The notes below the pieces were generated by a model. The model saw only the letters and a list, made by a program, of their open reading frames with translations, had not been told where the DNA came from and did no database searches. This document shows, in pieces, positions 36,670 to 49,432 of a stretch of 64,000 nucleotides of DNA. The translations under genes were made by a program, and so were the position numbers. Source of the DNA: Phallusia mammillata. Taxonomy: Eukaryota; Chordata; Ascidiacea; Phlebobranchia; Ascidiidae. The DNA is taken from positions 1 to 64,000 of the forward strand of contig QLIY01000737.1 in assembly GCA_003260075.1 (NCBI GenBank), written 5' to 3'. How positions within the stretch are numbered: position 1 is the stretch's first letter; every line of letters begins with the position of its first letter.

Positions 36670-36995
36670 GGTCTGCATAGACGCTTCAGGGCTGATCCCA
36701 GTTATGAATTTGTGTCCAACTTAACTGATACTGGTCAATCTGGTGATCCCCTACTACGAAGATGGCATGTGCAGCATACGAGGCAGGCAACGGTGCTTGT
36801 GATTCGACTTTTGGCGGATTCTCCAATGAGCCTGCTTAGCTCAGTTGCTAGAGCGCGAGTCCCAGAAAGACTCCTGTCTTGGGTTCGAATCCCACCGCAG
36901 GCCAGATTTTTCTAGCCTACGCCTTGCCATGTGGTAGTGAATGCTTGGTGACCGGCTGATTCGGTTATGGCGGCTTCAATATGCCTGGCGTACTG
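36670..36995 (+). mobile_element. Composite tRNA-derived SINE
   Basis: A 73-nt tRNA-like region at 36830-36902 has matching acceptor arms (GCCTGC/GCAGGC), D-arm GCTC..GAGC, an anticodon-like stem GAGTC/GACTC with a 7-nt loop, and T-arm GGGTTCGAATCCC. U33 is replaced by C, so it is not a functional tRNA. Upstream (AGGGCTGATCCCAG, GCATACGAGGCAGGC) and downstream (GCTTGGTGACCGGCTGATTCG) parts recur in the other copies. Confidence 0.82.
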
Positions 36996-37370
36996 TAATT
37001 TATAGGTTTAGAATAGATAGTTAATCTATTTGAATGGTTCATCGACTTTTTTACTTTAAAAACGGACACCGCTTCATTACAGTGAACATCCCATCAACGT
37101 TCCTTTCTTAAAGTAGGGTCAACTTTAATGAAACAAGTTAATTGACACTCATTAAACAGGGTAGAAGGAACGTCAATCTGTTCAAAGGAGTTTTCAAAAC
37201 CAAAACATCATATTTTACTGCGTGCGCCAGAGCGTTGCAGTTCATGACAACAGTCTTTTGCCACGTCACACCCTACCGAGAAAAAGGTATATGTCAGCTG
37301 ACTGGCATGAGACTGACGAAAAGTCTGTTGTGTCAAAAAGTAGTTTTCAGAATTAAAAATCAAGAGTAAA

Positions 37371-38758
37371 GGCCCGTTCACACCGGACGTAGCGTAGCGT
37401 AGCGAAGCGAAGTTGGGCGAAGTTGAGCGAAGGGGGTGTTCACACCGGACGTAGCGTAGCGAAGCGAAGTTGGGCGAACGGTTTTTTTGTTGAAGGTTGT
37501 ACAAATACCACAACTGTTTGACGGAAGATATAAATGTTATTGATTATCTATCTGACACAAATGCATTTATGTATGAATTGTATCAAATTAATTTAAATTA
37601 ATTGCTATTGTGACGTCATATTAACACATGTTTTGACCGGAAAATAATTATACGTTTAAAATTTTAATGCTAGAAGGTATTGTTATTGCTGGAAATAAAG
37701 ATGAACAACCGCTCCGCATTAAAAAGGGCTCGAGTAGTCCGATTACTCGCCATTCATCGCCTTTCTAGTCAGAGCAGAACATGTAGAAGCATCTGGGTGA
37801 AGCCTACCAGACAGCGACGACCTGTTTTAAGTAAGTGAATGATGCTGTTGCCTAAAACCACTTTAAAAAATAGCAGGAGGTTCAATTCTTTCAGGTGAAT
37901 ATTATCGCCTGGTTCAGGAACTGCGACTTGAGCAGGTTGCAGAATTTCAGTCTTATTTCAGGATGTCGCCAGCAACTTTCGACCAGTTGCTTTCGTTAGT
38001 TGGACCTCTAGTGTCCAGAGAAACGACTAATTATCGGAGTCCTATTTCACCCGGTGAACGGGTTGCAGTAACTTTAAGGTTAGTTATAAGTTGTGTTTTC
38101 TTGCACTTCATTTCAACAGTAATATTTATGTTTTTCCAGGTATTTAATCGGTGGAATGACGTACGAGAGTTTGTCACATTCTTATCGAATATCAAAGGCA
38201 TCTCTTTCCACAATAATACCTGAAACTTGCCAGGCCATTTGGCAAGTTTTGCAGCCAAACCACATGGCAAAACCAAATGCGGATGATTTTCAACGAATTG
38301 CCTCTGATTTTAGCAGGCTATGGCACTTTCCTAACTGCCTTGGTAGCATGGATGGTAAACACATCCAAGTACAGGCCCCTTCCAACTCGGGTTCCCTGTA
38401 TTATAACTACAAGGGCACTTTTAGTATTGTTTTGTTTGCAGTAGTTGATGCTAACTATCGTTTTACGATGGTTGACATCGGGGGATACGGCAAACAAAGC
38501 GATGGTAGCATCTACAGCAATTCTGTATTCGGAAGGCAGTTATCAAGCCACCAATTGCCGATTCCTCCACCACAACCCTTGCCTGGATCATCGGAGGCCC
38601 TGCCATGCGTTTTTGTTGGAGACGAAGCATTTNAAATCCGTTTTAAATCACTGGATAAATACGCGATTAATGTATCGATTCAGGAAATCCAGAAATCAAG
38701 TACTTCATTTTCCCATATCAGGCCCGCCGACTGGAGAAGTTGCCCGTCCCTGGTATAG
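37371..38758 (+). mobile_element. PIF/Harbinger transposon, 3' truncated
   Basis: The probable left end starts GGCCCGTTCACACCGGACG and contains internal GTTCACACCGGACG again at 37438, followed by GTAGCGTAGCG subrepeats. A transposase gene follows. No matching right end (CGTCCGGTGTGAAC) was found before 40 kb. The sequence changes character after the N at 38633, so the element is broken or interrupted by an assembly join. Confidence 0.75.
37701..38632 (+). CDS. Harbinger-type transposase (HARBI1-like), truncated
   Basis: Exons 37701-37830, 37895-38078 and 38140-38632. The reading frame joins cleanly through GT/AG introns. Recognisable family features are the helix-turn-helix-like FRMSPATFDQLLSLV, then ISPGERVAVTLRYLIGG, then the DDE nuclease start LGSMDGKHI (first catalytic Asp), and VDIGGYGKQSDGSIY (second Asp region). 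The product ends at FVGDEAF just before the N at 38633. The third acidic residue (the E in the later QRIFN-type segment) and C-terminus are missing. Harbinger transposases cut and paste DNA at TIRs with a partner Myb-like protein; none is seen here. Inactive as assembled. Confidence 0.85.
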
Positions 38759-40287
38759 GGAATAATATTATCTAATAACAAGTCGGAGTGTTTCACTTGA
38801 AAAAGGCAAGTGTAAAAACAAATAACTCAACTACTATAATGGTTTTTAAAAATGTTTTGTGTTAAATAGATGGTAATAACACATACAAAGAGAATTAAAC
38901 TGTTTAACACAAATCAAAGACGTTTACCAACAAATGCTTAAAACAAAAACAAAAGTTTGTAGATAGTTCTAACGCAATAGTTTCAGTGGTTCCTTTTTTT
39001 GCTAAGCAACTAGTTTATTTTGTAAAATCAAAATTGCGGCAACTTTACACATTTTTAAGTTCGCAGAAAATGTAAAACAACGTTTTGAAACCCAATTAGG
39101 TACAACGAACACTGAACAAGTTAGTTGTTGGAAACTTTGCACATTTTTGTGCTTCGATGATGTCACGGTTGAAGCGCTTCAACGTTTAGTAAATGTAGGG
39201 GAAAGCCTGCCGTCGTTTTCTAGTTATAGCCAACCAAGCACTTGTTTTGTACATCAACCAAGCGCATAGTGCTGTGTTTCGCTTCACAGGAGTTCCATGA
39301 GCCCCACAATCTGTTTTTAGTTAAAGGTGTAAAACCTTCTTTAGCTGCCATAAAAACATGTTTTCCAATATTTTTTTTACTTGTGTCGCAAAAAAACACT
39401 AAAGTACAACAAATTTAGAAAATAATTTTATAATTTAGAAAAAATCACTAGGTGGCACCAGAGAATAATTAAATTTTATTTGACCTGAAATGCCTTTAGG
39501 CAGGAAATATGGCCGCCATGCTTGGTGAGCTGCCGATAATCTTAAGTTTATACCTACATAAAAAGGCCATTTGCAATAACAAATATAGTGATCACTTCTT
39601 GGAACAAAAAGAATACTATCTCATAATAATTTATATCATAATATTAATAAATATTAAATTATAATTTTTGACTCTGTGGGTGTTTTTCAAATGCATGTTT
39701 GCTCGTTTGAGATTTATGGCTATGAATCATAGCAGTAATTCTCGAACGTTGCTCCTGGAAGGTTGCCAAGTACGCACAAAGATAAAACAATTTTTCCAAG
39801 TAATGATGAACGGCAATTCTTGGCTTTAGAAATATAGCCTGTATAGGAGAATGAACAGATGAGAGGCTAGCTAGAGACTACAGACTGCCTTAGGGCTGCA
39901 GAACCTAATTAGCAATTATCGAAATTTTGAGAGCTATGTAAGACCTTAGCTGCTAAGCAAATCAGTACGTCACTTTAAAGTATTTACTAAAAACTTTGCA
40001 AGAAGAGTAGCTTTTTCGCTTGGGCGAATGTAAATGCACTATTGAAAACTTTTCTTGGGTTAGGTATCGTTAGAGTCCAGTCATTTATTTTTGTTACTTC
40101 TATCCCAAAACTGAAATCGCCCTATCCAAATTTTTTATTAACTTAGCCTTAATAAGCTACAACAACATATAAAACTAACCTATATTTTAGCAGAACAATT
40201 CGAAGATAAATTTGGGTAGGCCTATTATTACATTTACCCAAAGTAAGCAGCAACACTGACTAATTTGTGTAAAACATTGTGGAAAAA
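38759..40287. other. Stretch upstream of the ten-exon gene
   Basis: No gene or element is recognised. It should contain the promoter of the gene starting at 40288. Confidence 0.4.
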
Positions 40288-43200
40288 ATGTCGGAAGTTA
40301 ACAAATTTATTGAAAATGACAACGGCATTTCATGTGTGCGCGAAATAGCGTGCAAATCTGGTCGCATCGTGTTGGTGAATAATGAGAATATGCAGGAAGA
40401 CCACAGGACAAAGATGAACGATGAAACCTACAAGAGCATTTTGACTAGCCTTTCGACGCTCTTTGAGATTGTAAGTCTCTTCATATTAAATTTGTAAATA
40501 TGAACGCTTAATTTACTTCAAAAGTTTGACTCAGTGATAGTTGACATTAACATGCCTACTATAGTGTTGACGATGGTGTTGTATTCTAATTGTATTTTTA
40601 TTTACTGATTTACGGTTTGAAATGTTGTGTAGATTTCGAAAATACAAGATATCAAACAGGTAGGCATATAATCAGATACTGAGATTTTGTTTATCTTTTT
40701 TTTTAGATAAAAATCTTCTGTCTTAGCTGTTGTTGTTTTTTCAGTGTAATCATTTCTTCCTTCAGTCGATCTATATTTTTGTAAATTGCTGTTTAGGTTC
40801 CGTAAAAAATAAAATAGTTTATGAGGTGGAATATCCGTCCATGGTCAGCAACACAGTTTAGATTTAATACTTAAATGCTAAGGACTCTGCCTAGAACTCA
40901 CATGAACTCACTAGCAAAAGTATGTTACGTTCCAGCCGTGACTAATGCTTTAAAATTTTTAGGCAATTCATGTACAAGTATATGAAAGCCGAGACACCGT
41001 TTTAATGAAATGCCCGGGTAAATCAGGACCTTTTCGAGGCGAAAAATGTGATCCAGCAAACCAAAGAGGTAAAATTTTTAAGTAAATATTAGAATAGTTT
41101 AGTAAAAAAAGTCTGTAGTGGTGATTTTAAAATACACATTTTGTACAATTAAAGCGTTTTCCATGATTTCAATTGATTTGTTGTTGCGACGGACGATGGT
41201 AATCGTTAAATTCTACCCTTTTACAAAAAAAAAAATCCTTTACGTCTTCCATAACATAACGTCTGCCTGAATTTTAACTTCTATAACGCTAATTAAAGAT
41301 TCCAGACCTGCATTCGGCAAAAAATAAGATTTAGAGCGGATTGAATCATGATTTTGCATTTTTGAATGGCCAAGGTTTTTTCAAATACTACGTGATTCGA
41401 CTTCGACTAAACATCACTTCTTAGCATTTTTAATTTAAAAAATATAAGATACTTGGCAATAATGAGTGTGGTTTAGAAGACTCTTCCAATTAAACAATTA
41501 TTAAACATTCCAGTTTTATAGACCTTTGTAATTTGTTTCTTGTAGAAGAAGGAATGAACGATCTGGCAAAAAAGCAATTTTTGAAACCAGAAGGAAGAAT
41601 TTTAATAGAAACACGGCTGGGGCGGGTCCAGCTTCAGGTATAACTCGAGACCAACGTAGCCCTCCGTTTTGTAAATTTTTAGCTTTGCATTAAATCAGAA
41701 ACATTAATTTCAAAAAACTCATTTTCCATTTGTAATTCTTTTACTTAAAACTTTAATAAACCATTTTTGTGAGAAACATGTTTCGGGGTGTTCATTAATG
41801 TTTGTTTAACTCTTTTTGTTTACAGGGTTGGAACCCTGAAAAGCTGGAGCCGATTGTGCTGACTGTTTTTAAACCCCAGTCGTTGCACAATACACTGATA
41901 AACGTACGGTAAGTTATATCGTGTCATTTACGACAGGGGTGTCCAACACGCGGCCTGTGGTGAGACTCGAACCCACAACAAGTTTCTTTTCGGGACTTGC
42001 TAACATGTCTTCAGTGTACACACTGTCTGATTCATCGTTCGTCACTTTGCAGTTCAACAATATCCACCGTTCTACCAGGGATTCTACGCTGAGCCTGCGT
42101 AGCTCAGTTGGTGTAGCGCGAGTCCCGGAAAGACTCCTGTCGTGGGTTCGCATCCCACCGCAGGCTAGATTTTTCTAGCCTACGTCTTGCCATATGTTGG
42201 TGAATGCTTGGTGAACGACTGATTCGGTTTGGCACCTTCGATGGGCCTGGCGTATACTGTGATATAAAACTGAGGGTGTCGTGATCGCTGGTCTGCATAG
42301 ACGCTTCAGGGCTGATCCCAGTTGTGAATTTTTGTTTATCTTTACTGAAAGTTACAAATAGACCTTTACATTGTCAGTGTATAATTGCACAAGTTACGTA
42401 TGTGTATTGGGGAATGTTTCTTTCAATCAAACTGGAAACACAAGCATTGCAAATTCTGTATGAATCCTTTATATCAGGAGTGTCCAACACGTGGCACGCG
42501 TGCCAAAAGTGGCACGCAAAGCATTTGAAAATGGGACACAAAGTTAAACAACCCACCAATTAAATTGTTCGTTTTTTTGACAAAACTTAAGCCCCTTTGT
42601 AAACTATTTGTATCTTGCGCCTACTTGCGTCGCAGAAAAAAATGTTTCTGGAGTATCACAAACAAATTTACTCGCATTTGACGACATATTTTTTTCTAAC
42701 CATTCAATAGGATTCTGCATATTGGCCAAATATTCGGATTAAACCCGCACCGTTAAGACGTTTAATACATGCTTTGGAAAAAGTAATAAACGTTGGCACG
42801 CGAGTATATTTTAAAACCAAAATTGGCACGGAGGTGTGTTCGAGTTGGACACCTCTGCTTTATATACTCTTTTACAAACGCGAAAGTTTGCTGCAAAAAA
42901 GACGATTCTGATTTTGTCCACTGTACTGTGTCAAGGTTTCCTAATCTAGCCCGAGCTCCTCTTCCCTTACATTATGTTGCACCATTCAACCTAGCGCAAA
43001 CAGCTGCAACAGGTGACTTTTGCAGCAGCGATGAAGACTGTGAAAATCCAACTCTAGATCTACCAACAACCTCCATAAAACCAACAGAAAAAGGTTTGTA
43101 CTTGAAAACTAACTTAAAATTTTAAAGTAAATTTTCCAACAGATTTTGCCACTTTTACCATACAATGTTTGTTTAGCAGTGTAAAGCAAGCAGTGCTTTC

Positions 43201-45016
43201 CAATACACTTTGTAGGCTAAAACATAATATTAGTGAAAGAAATTGATTGACCCATTTAACAGAATGGGCAAAATTGCTTTTGGTAAAGATTAAATTTAAT
43301 GCCGTTCCAGTACTGTATTGCACTATCTGTATATTGTGGTTGAAAGTCAAAAAGGACACTTAAAAACTTCGCAGCATACAGTTCGAGATAATTAAAGGTG
43401 ATTTGAATAAAATGACTATTTTTTGTTTGTTTCCAAAATATAATTGTAATATTTTAAGCAGCTTTGACACCATAAATTAACACCTTAGGTTAGGTATTAA
43501 AACGTTGGATTTTTATTTGGTTTAAACCTGTTTTTGCAACATGGGACAGAGTTTTATTGGCATATTTATGTTATTTGAGCGATAATCGGTGTTTTTTTCA
43601 CAGGAAAGAGACATGGGACAAAATATGAACCCCACCAACAACATTACGTAAGTATTTTTTGTTTAAATAAGTACATGCATATACACCTCTCATTGATTTT
43701 GTTTTTAGGTTTACTACAGTAACACTCCGTCTTACGGAAGTAAGTATATTTAATTGCACCGATTTAATACAGAAATAGCCACTTGGACTGCTATGGATCA
43801 TCTACGGTTGTAATGCAATGGTGTTTGGACAGTTTAGAACACAAATTACTAATCGGTCATTTCGACTCGGTCAACCCAATATCTACCATAATTATTATTT
43901 TAATTTTCATCCTATCGAATTTTAAACAGTCACAACAGACATGTTGAAAGTAAATGAACTAACCTAAATAAACTAGGACTTTTGAAAAAACGGCAAGTTC
44001 AAATCTAATGCTCTGGTTCAAACTTGTGTTAAAACTCCTAAATTTGCACATTCTAACAAGTAGTGGGTGTTAGATCGTGATGGAACACGAAAAGACCCAC
44101 AACCTGTTCTGAAATCAAGTGAGAAAAGTTCGGTAAGTGTGAAAATGTACCAATGAGTCTGGAATGTTTTTGACAGTGCAGTAATCAAACAAGTGTAAAA
44201 CATATGTTCATTTTGTTCGAATTGCTATTTGCGTAATTGTACTTTAACAACTGTTAACAAACCACCTGTACAGAAGAATCGATTTTTAGGTTTCCAAGCG
44301 TAAAAAATCTTTTGGTGTCGTCTTAACCAAACTGAATATAGTCGTACCGTTTCAAACGCTTTTTCCTATTCAGGCACCAGCCAACTTTATGCACTCACAT
44401 GATGAGACTGGGCTTTTTGTGAGAATCTGTCTTGAAAATTTAAAAAAACGAGCCAGATCCCAACCTCCCAGACTTTACTTTATTTGGATCAAGCACCAAC
44501 TTAAAAATTCCTGGCTGTCATCCTCTGTGACACCCACATCCATCACCAACATATTTATTTATCGTGCTTTGCATCTCGTGTGTTTTGTGTCCCTTGCCAT
44601 TTTTGATAATGCAATGGAAAATGCCGAAACTAGCATAGACCTCCACCCCACCATGTTGCTTGCACTAGCTTACGTTTTCGCCCACCCTTCCATCGTCAGT
44701 GATTTGAAGGAAATGCCCCAAAGTGATTGGATCGCCGAAAAGGCGGAAGCGTTCAAAGAATACCTATATGATTGGTGGATAAGTAAGTAAATATTTTTTC
44801 TTATGCAGATTACAGTTTACAGAGTTGTAACCAGGCAAAAGTCCTTTATGTTTCTACTTAAGTCCTATCTCTGCCAGCTTTTACATTAACTATTAATATA
44901 ACAGTAGCGAAATGGTACAAAAAAGCTTTTTTAAAACAATTAATTGTGTTGCAGGTAAGCCCGAGATCCGCTGTCTTCTCCGTCAATGTCTAAGAATCAT
45001 TCGAAAGATTGAGTAG
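40288..45016 (+). CDS. Ten-exon gene of unknown function (395 aa)
   Basis: Exons: 40288-40470, 40633-40659, 40963-41068, 41546-41637, 41826-41908, 42936-43093, 43604-43647, 43709-43739, 44381-44782 and 44955-45016. They sum to 1188 nt and keep frame through every GT/AG junction, ending in TAG, so the gene is probably intact. The start is the first ATG (MSEVNKF). Residues about 70-165 form a compact part with CPGKSGPF, GRILIETRLGRVQLQGW and LTVFKPQS. A low-complexity acidic linker (SSDEDCENPTLDLP) follows. The C-terminal 150 residues look helical (FVRICLENLKKRA, HPTMLLALAYVFAHPS, YLYDWWI). No signal peptide; one hydrophobic stretch near residue 300 might be buried core. Intron 5 hosts a SINE and a hAT MITE. 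I recognise no family. Confidence 0.78.
42065..42335 (+). mobile_element. Composite tRNA-derived SINE in intron 5 of the ten-exon gene
   Basis: A tRNA-like part at 42093-42165 (GCCTGCGTAGCTCAGTTGG, GAGTC/GACTC stem, GGGTTCGCATCCC, GCAGGC) is followed by CTAGCCTACGTCTTGCC and by GTCGTGATCGCTGGTCTGCA at 42270. Just upstream (41936-41960) lies CAGGGGTGTCCAACACGCGG, an isolated hAT-like end. Confidence 0.82.
42475..42857. mobile_element. hAT-type MITE (family 2) in intron 5 of the ten-exon gene
   Basis: Ends CAGGAGTGTCCAAC and GTTGGACACCTCTG are inverted repeats with one mismatch. The 8-bp target duplication CTTTATAT is perfect at 42467-42474 and 42858-42865. GGCACGC subterminal repeats are present. 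It ends about 80 bp before the acceptor of exon 6. Confidence 0.92.
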
Positions 45017-46554
45017 CAAGTAGTGGCCACCTTTTCCCATCGGCGTAGTAGACGTTGCTGAAAAACCGTTGCATGTGGCATCTTTGTTTAATATAATGTT
45101 TCGTTACATAAGGTTTTGCAAAATTTATAACATAAAAACACAAAATATTGTGGCTATGTTCCATTTACTCACGGGGAGAGATTGGTGATGTCAAGTTTAT
45201 TTATTTGAAAAGATCCTTTGGTTTCTTTACGCTTCTCCAAAAAAACGTTCGGTTTTAGTGTATATGGATTTCGTGCTGTAGTCATTCCTGTTTAGATTTT
45301 CGTATGCCGATGTTGTAGCTCTTTGTATTATTAGAATATGTTAATTTCTGTGCGCAATTTGGAAAAAAACTCAAAAAATATAACCCTTATTGTATATAAA
45401 CCTTGACGTTTGTTTTGTATCAGATTATAAACTAAAAACAGCTTGAAAAACGGAATTCACGTGTGACCTGGTATTTATAACTAATTACTGATATATTATT
45501 TTTTAACTAATTGTCATCACAAAACCTTAGGATAAACATTAGATAGTTAAATAGCACGTAGATGGCAACACATTTACCGTCTTAGTTTTGAGCAACGAAA
45601 ATACACCGAGAGGCAAAAAATCACAAGCTCGGTGACTAACTTTATGACTGTAAATTATGATGGTCACAAACTAACCTTGTGTGCTACACCTTAAATAAGC
45701 TTGAACACAAGCAAATTAATAGCAATAATAAACCATATGCCTTTGTTTTGTGCTAACCATAAGAGTATTTTATAATTGGTCATCTTTTCTGCACAAACTT
45801 GTCCCGTAAGTTCACTTACCTATTACAGTTATCATCAATCACAATAGTCTAAGTCCAGCAGTATACTGACCATCTCACCAAGACGCACGCCGTGTCGGGC
45901 GTCCAGAGGCAAGAGGTTCGCAAATATTAGACAACGACGGCGCAGCCCGGAGTGCAAAGGCAAGGCCAATAGCACCCGTTAATGGCGNTGGCGTATAGCC
46001 AAGTTTTGTCGAATTTGGAAATACGTCATTGGTACAACTAAGTGCTTGCTTAAGAAATGTTCAAGAACTTATGTATATGTATATATATATACCATTCCTG
46101 TTTAAGGTCAAACAGAAGTCTATGTACAAAAAAAAACAAGTACCAAATAGTTTTAAGGTTTTTTATATTTGTATGTGCAGGCTGCATAAATTACATTACA
46201 TGAACAGGCTACATAAATATAATATACAACTTAGTTTGTGCAAAATCAGCGGTTTAGGCACTTTTGATTTTATCACTTGGCGTCATCTACATTATTAATG
46301 GTTGTAAACAAGACGTCAACAAGAAATGTTACTAAAACGTCAAGTAAAACGTGCCCTGTTCTTGCAAAATTATTAAACAACGTTAATTAAACGTTGAAAA
46401 TTACCTATGAAATTCTACTCTGACGTCAGGATTAAACGTGTTTGACACGTTAACAATTTAAAACAATTGTAATACAGTCGCAACGTTAAAAAAACAACCG
46501 TCTTTACTCTGTAAAACTCTTTTTACAAAGGTTAGAAGTGCATCAGTCTGCTTT
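45017..46554. other. Stretch downstream of the ten-exon gene
   Basis: No gene is recognised. A GC-richer patch at 45880-45990 contains an N at 45988. No duplication was noticed at this N. Confidence 0.4.
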
Positions 46555-47156
46555 AACGGCAAAAACATAAAACACAATGCACAACAAGCTAGTGGCAACA
46601 AGTTCTACTACTCCCGTTTTGTAAGGTAAGGCCTTGTTTGCAAGCGTTTGATTACCAGATAAAGCAGCGCGTTTTAAATCAATCGTCTCACACTTCGTAT
46701 GCTCCAAGGCAAAGGCAAAAAGTGCCGAAATTGTGCCACGAATAAAACGCCACACATTTACGAATGACTCCTCCTAAACCCTATAGTTTGTTGCCAAACA
46801 AGCAAAATGCATTTGGGTAATAATTTAACAGCGTTTTATTATGATTAAGAAATTCACATGTGATTTGGAAATTATTAGTGACTAATTTATAAAATTTTTG
46901 TTTGATAGATTCATTACGGAAACAATTCCTTGTCCTGCACATCTAAAGTAAGCTCGTCTGCGTTGCTATTTAACTGTCATTGTGTAAATTATAAGCTACA
47001 TGCTTCCAGCAACTGCACAAATCAAGGGTCTCTCATAAGCTCATGCCTCCATGCCACTGCTGTGACGGAGTGAAATTTGGGAAATATCCTGTACCGTGTG
47101 AGGTGAAAAACATGAAATCTTTTCTTGGATGCCCAAACCAGGCAAGATTCGTTTGA
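46555..47156 (+). pseudogene. Copy F: broken last exon (plus intron) of the gene E type
   Basis: The segment matches 32340-32964, that is the end of intron 5 and exon 6 of gene E, at high similarity. The exon-like part is 46909-47156, after the same TTTGATAG acceptor, and starts IHYGNNSLSC. A deletion of roughly 17 bases after HATA removes the ANLIND part and shifts the frame, giving a stop soon after; the downstream CPNQARFV end survives in another frame. No exons 1-5 were found nearby. It is a partial segmental duplication and cannot make the domain. Confidence 0.85.
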
Positions 47157-49432
47157 TAACAGCTGTTTCGTGGTGTAGGTGTCATTGCGTTTGTTGAAAT
47201 AGTCGCACATTGAAACATGAGCGTATTACTTTATGCTTTTTGTACAAAATCAAATAGAATGTCGAATTTGTTTCAACAATTGATTCTTTGGCTTTGTTGA
47301 AGACAACTGTTGCCATCGACAAGACACAAAAGCATGTCACTATTTTTTGCTTTAAGTTATATGTCAGTCTATTCATCACAAATTTAATAAAATGCATAAA
47401 CTATACTCTGTGTTTCCGCGTGTCAACAAATATTTTCAAGTTCTTTGTGTATCAAGTTTTATAACTGTTTAAAGTTTTTTTTATCTCTTTGAAGCACAGT
47501 CATGGTAACAGCATTTTTTTACCTTTTAAAAAAATCCACAAAGCTACTATACGATACTTATAGGTTTTAAAAATAAATTTTTCACACTGTTTTATTCGAG
47601 TCATGCTTTAATTCATACCACGTGTAATTGCATCACACAATCCTTAAACAACAACAGTAAGATACCTGTATAGGTATTAAGGCCCTCCTATATCAAAAAA
47701 ATATGACACAGAACCGTTGTAAGGTGGTTTAATTTTTCAGATTGAGGCCAGATTATATTTTTTCATAGAATGAAAAATATAAGCCGTGGGCCTCAATACT
47801 TTCAGGTACTTGAAACAAATGAAAAAAACTGGCTTATTGCAACAATGCCATCTTAGAATTCCAGCAAACCGACAAACAATTGCGTACAGTAAATAATGTG
47901 GTAAGTAACAAACATAAAACTAAAAGCTAATACAATGGTAAGAGTGTTGGCCTTGTTTCGGGCGGGCGCACAACCTGTACATGCACAATGCAGTCGAGCT
48001 CAACTAAAAATATTCAGTAAACCCAACTTAATTTGGTAACTAGAAAATTCACAATATACCGTATATGAATCGTACTTAAAAGTTACCGTACCAATGTCGA
48101 TTAAAAAAATTACTGTACCAGAAATTAACCAAATAACTTGATTTTTTGCTCGGTGGCATATATACAATCAAACAATAAGTACTAAATTCTTACACCAATC
48201 CCTAACATGCTAAATAAAACAACAGTGTGCTTTTTGTGCATCTAACGTTAACAACACTATTGTAGAAAATGCAAAATTGCAATACCAAATAAGGAAAACA
48301 CAAAATAAATTTAACACTACTTTTACAAAGCAAATAACAGTGACAGGAACAGGAACTTTGGCAAAAGACTAGCAAAACGACTCAGAAAAATAACTACACA
48401 ATTGCGGGCAGCTACCATTGCGAAACAGACAAAGTTATGATTATGCTGCACAAACGAAGGTATGAAAAAAAGGTAATGACAACCTAATTGGTTTTGCAAC
48501 GACACACAAACCTTTAAACGACTGTTGCAATTCGTTTTTTGGGGGACTTTTTCTACAAGTTACCCCCAAGTTTATTTTAAACTAAAAATACTACAGCTTC
48601 TATGTAAAACCTAAAATAAGGTACGACTCAAGCACCAACAATTAACCTTAAACTAAATACAGAAAAAAAACGTTTTTAAATCCACAAATATAAATCTATA
48701 AAAAAACATGTGCACCTTAAAATTAACGTCAGTTTGATGGTGAAGTAAAATTATTTTCGTCTTTGATCGAAAACATAATTCGAGTTTTTGATTACATTAG
48801 CCAAAACAGCAAAGAGTTTCTATAGCATGAAAACAATATTTACATACAAAGTAGTAGCATATATGAATGTTAGTATTTGGCGTGTCGACATTTGCAACAA
48901 AGACATTTTGTTTCCTGAGATAATTTTGTTGGCCTTGGACCGAACGGCCTGAGATAGAAAAGCAGCACACAATTTATCGAATAGCTTCTTACAACAGCAT
49001 AGTGGTCACGTCAATTGCCACTTTTAAACTACAGTCAAATCTTGGTTCAGGATTTAAGTTCCTCAAAGTGGGAAAATTGCAAGAGGGTGCGGGCCTAACA
49101 GTTTTTCTTAAATTAAAATCAGTTCGCGGGCCACAGGTTACCGAACCCCTGTGCTACACTACATACNAGCAGCACACAATTTATCGAATAGCTTCTTACA
49201 ACAGCATAGTGGTCACGTCAATTGCCACTTTTAAACTACAGTCAAATCTTGGTTCAGGATTTAAGTTCCTCAAAGTGGGAAAATTGCAAGAGGGTGCGGG
49301 CCTAACAGTTTTTCTTAAATTAAAATCAGTTCGCGGGCCACAGGTTACCGAACCCCTCTTCATAGTTTGGATTACTCGCACAGGAATAGATACTATAATC
49401 TCACATTGAAAACTGCTTGCCCTTAATATACT
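47157..49432. other. Stretch between pseudogene F and BIR gene copy 1
   Basis: No gene is recognised. At 48961-49365 a segment with a hAT-like end (GGTTACCGAACCCCTG, antisense CAGGGGTTCGGTAACC) occurs twice, joined by the single N at 49167; probably an assembly duplication of a transposon fragment. The rest is AT-rich and plain. Confidence 0.5.

Noticed and set aside
36830-36902. A functional tRNA gene
   Set aside because: The cloverleaf pairs, but U33 is C, the anticodon differs between copies, and the flanks recur at other sites; it is the head of a SINE.
9783-47156. CRISPR array or bacterial-type operon
   Set aside because: No regular spacer-repeat pattern of that kind was seen; splice sites and phases show eukaryotic genes.
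49002-49409. A 135-codon plus-strand protein with an internal repeat
   Set aside because: The repeat is a transposon fragment duplicated across an N; its antisense end is a hAT-like terminal sequence.
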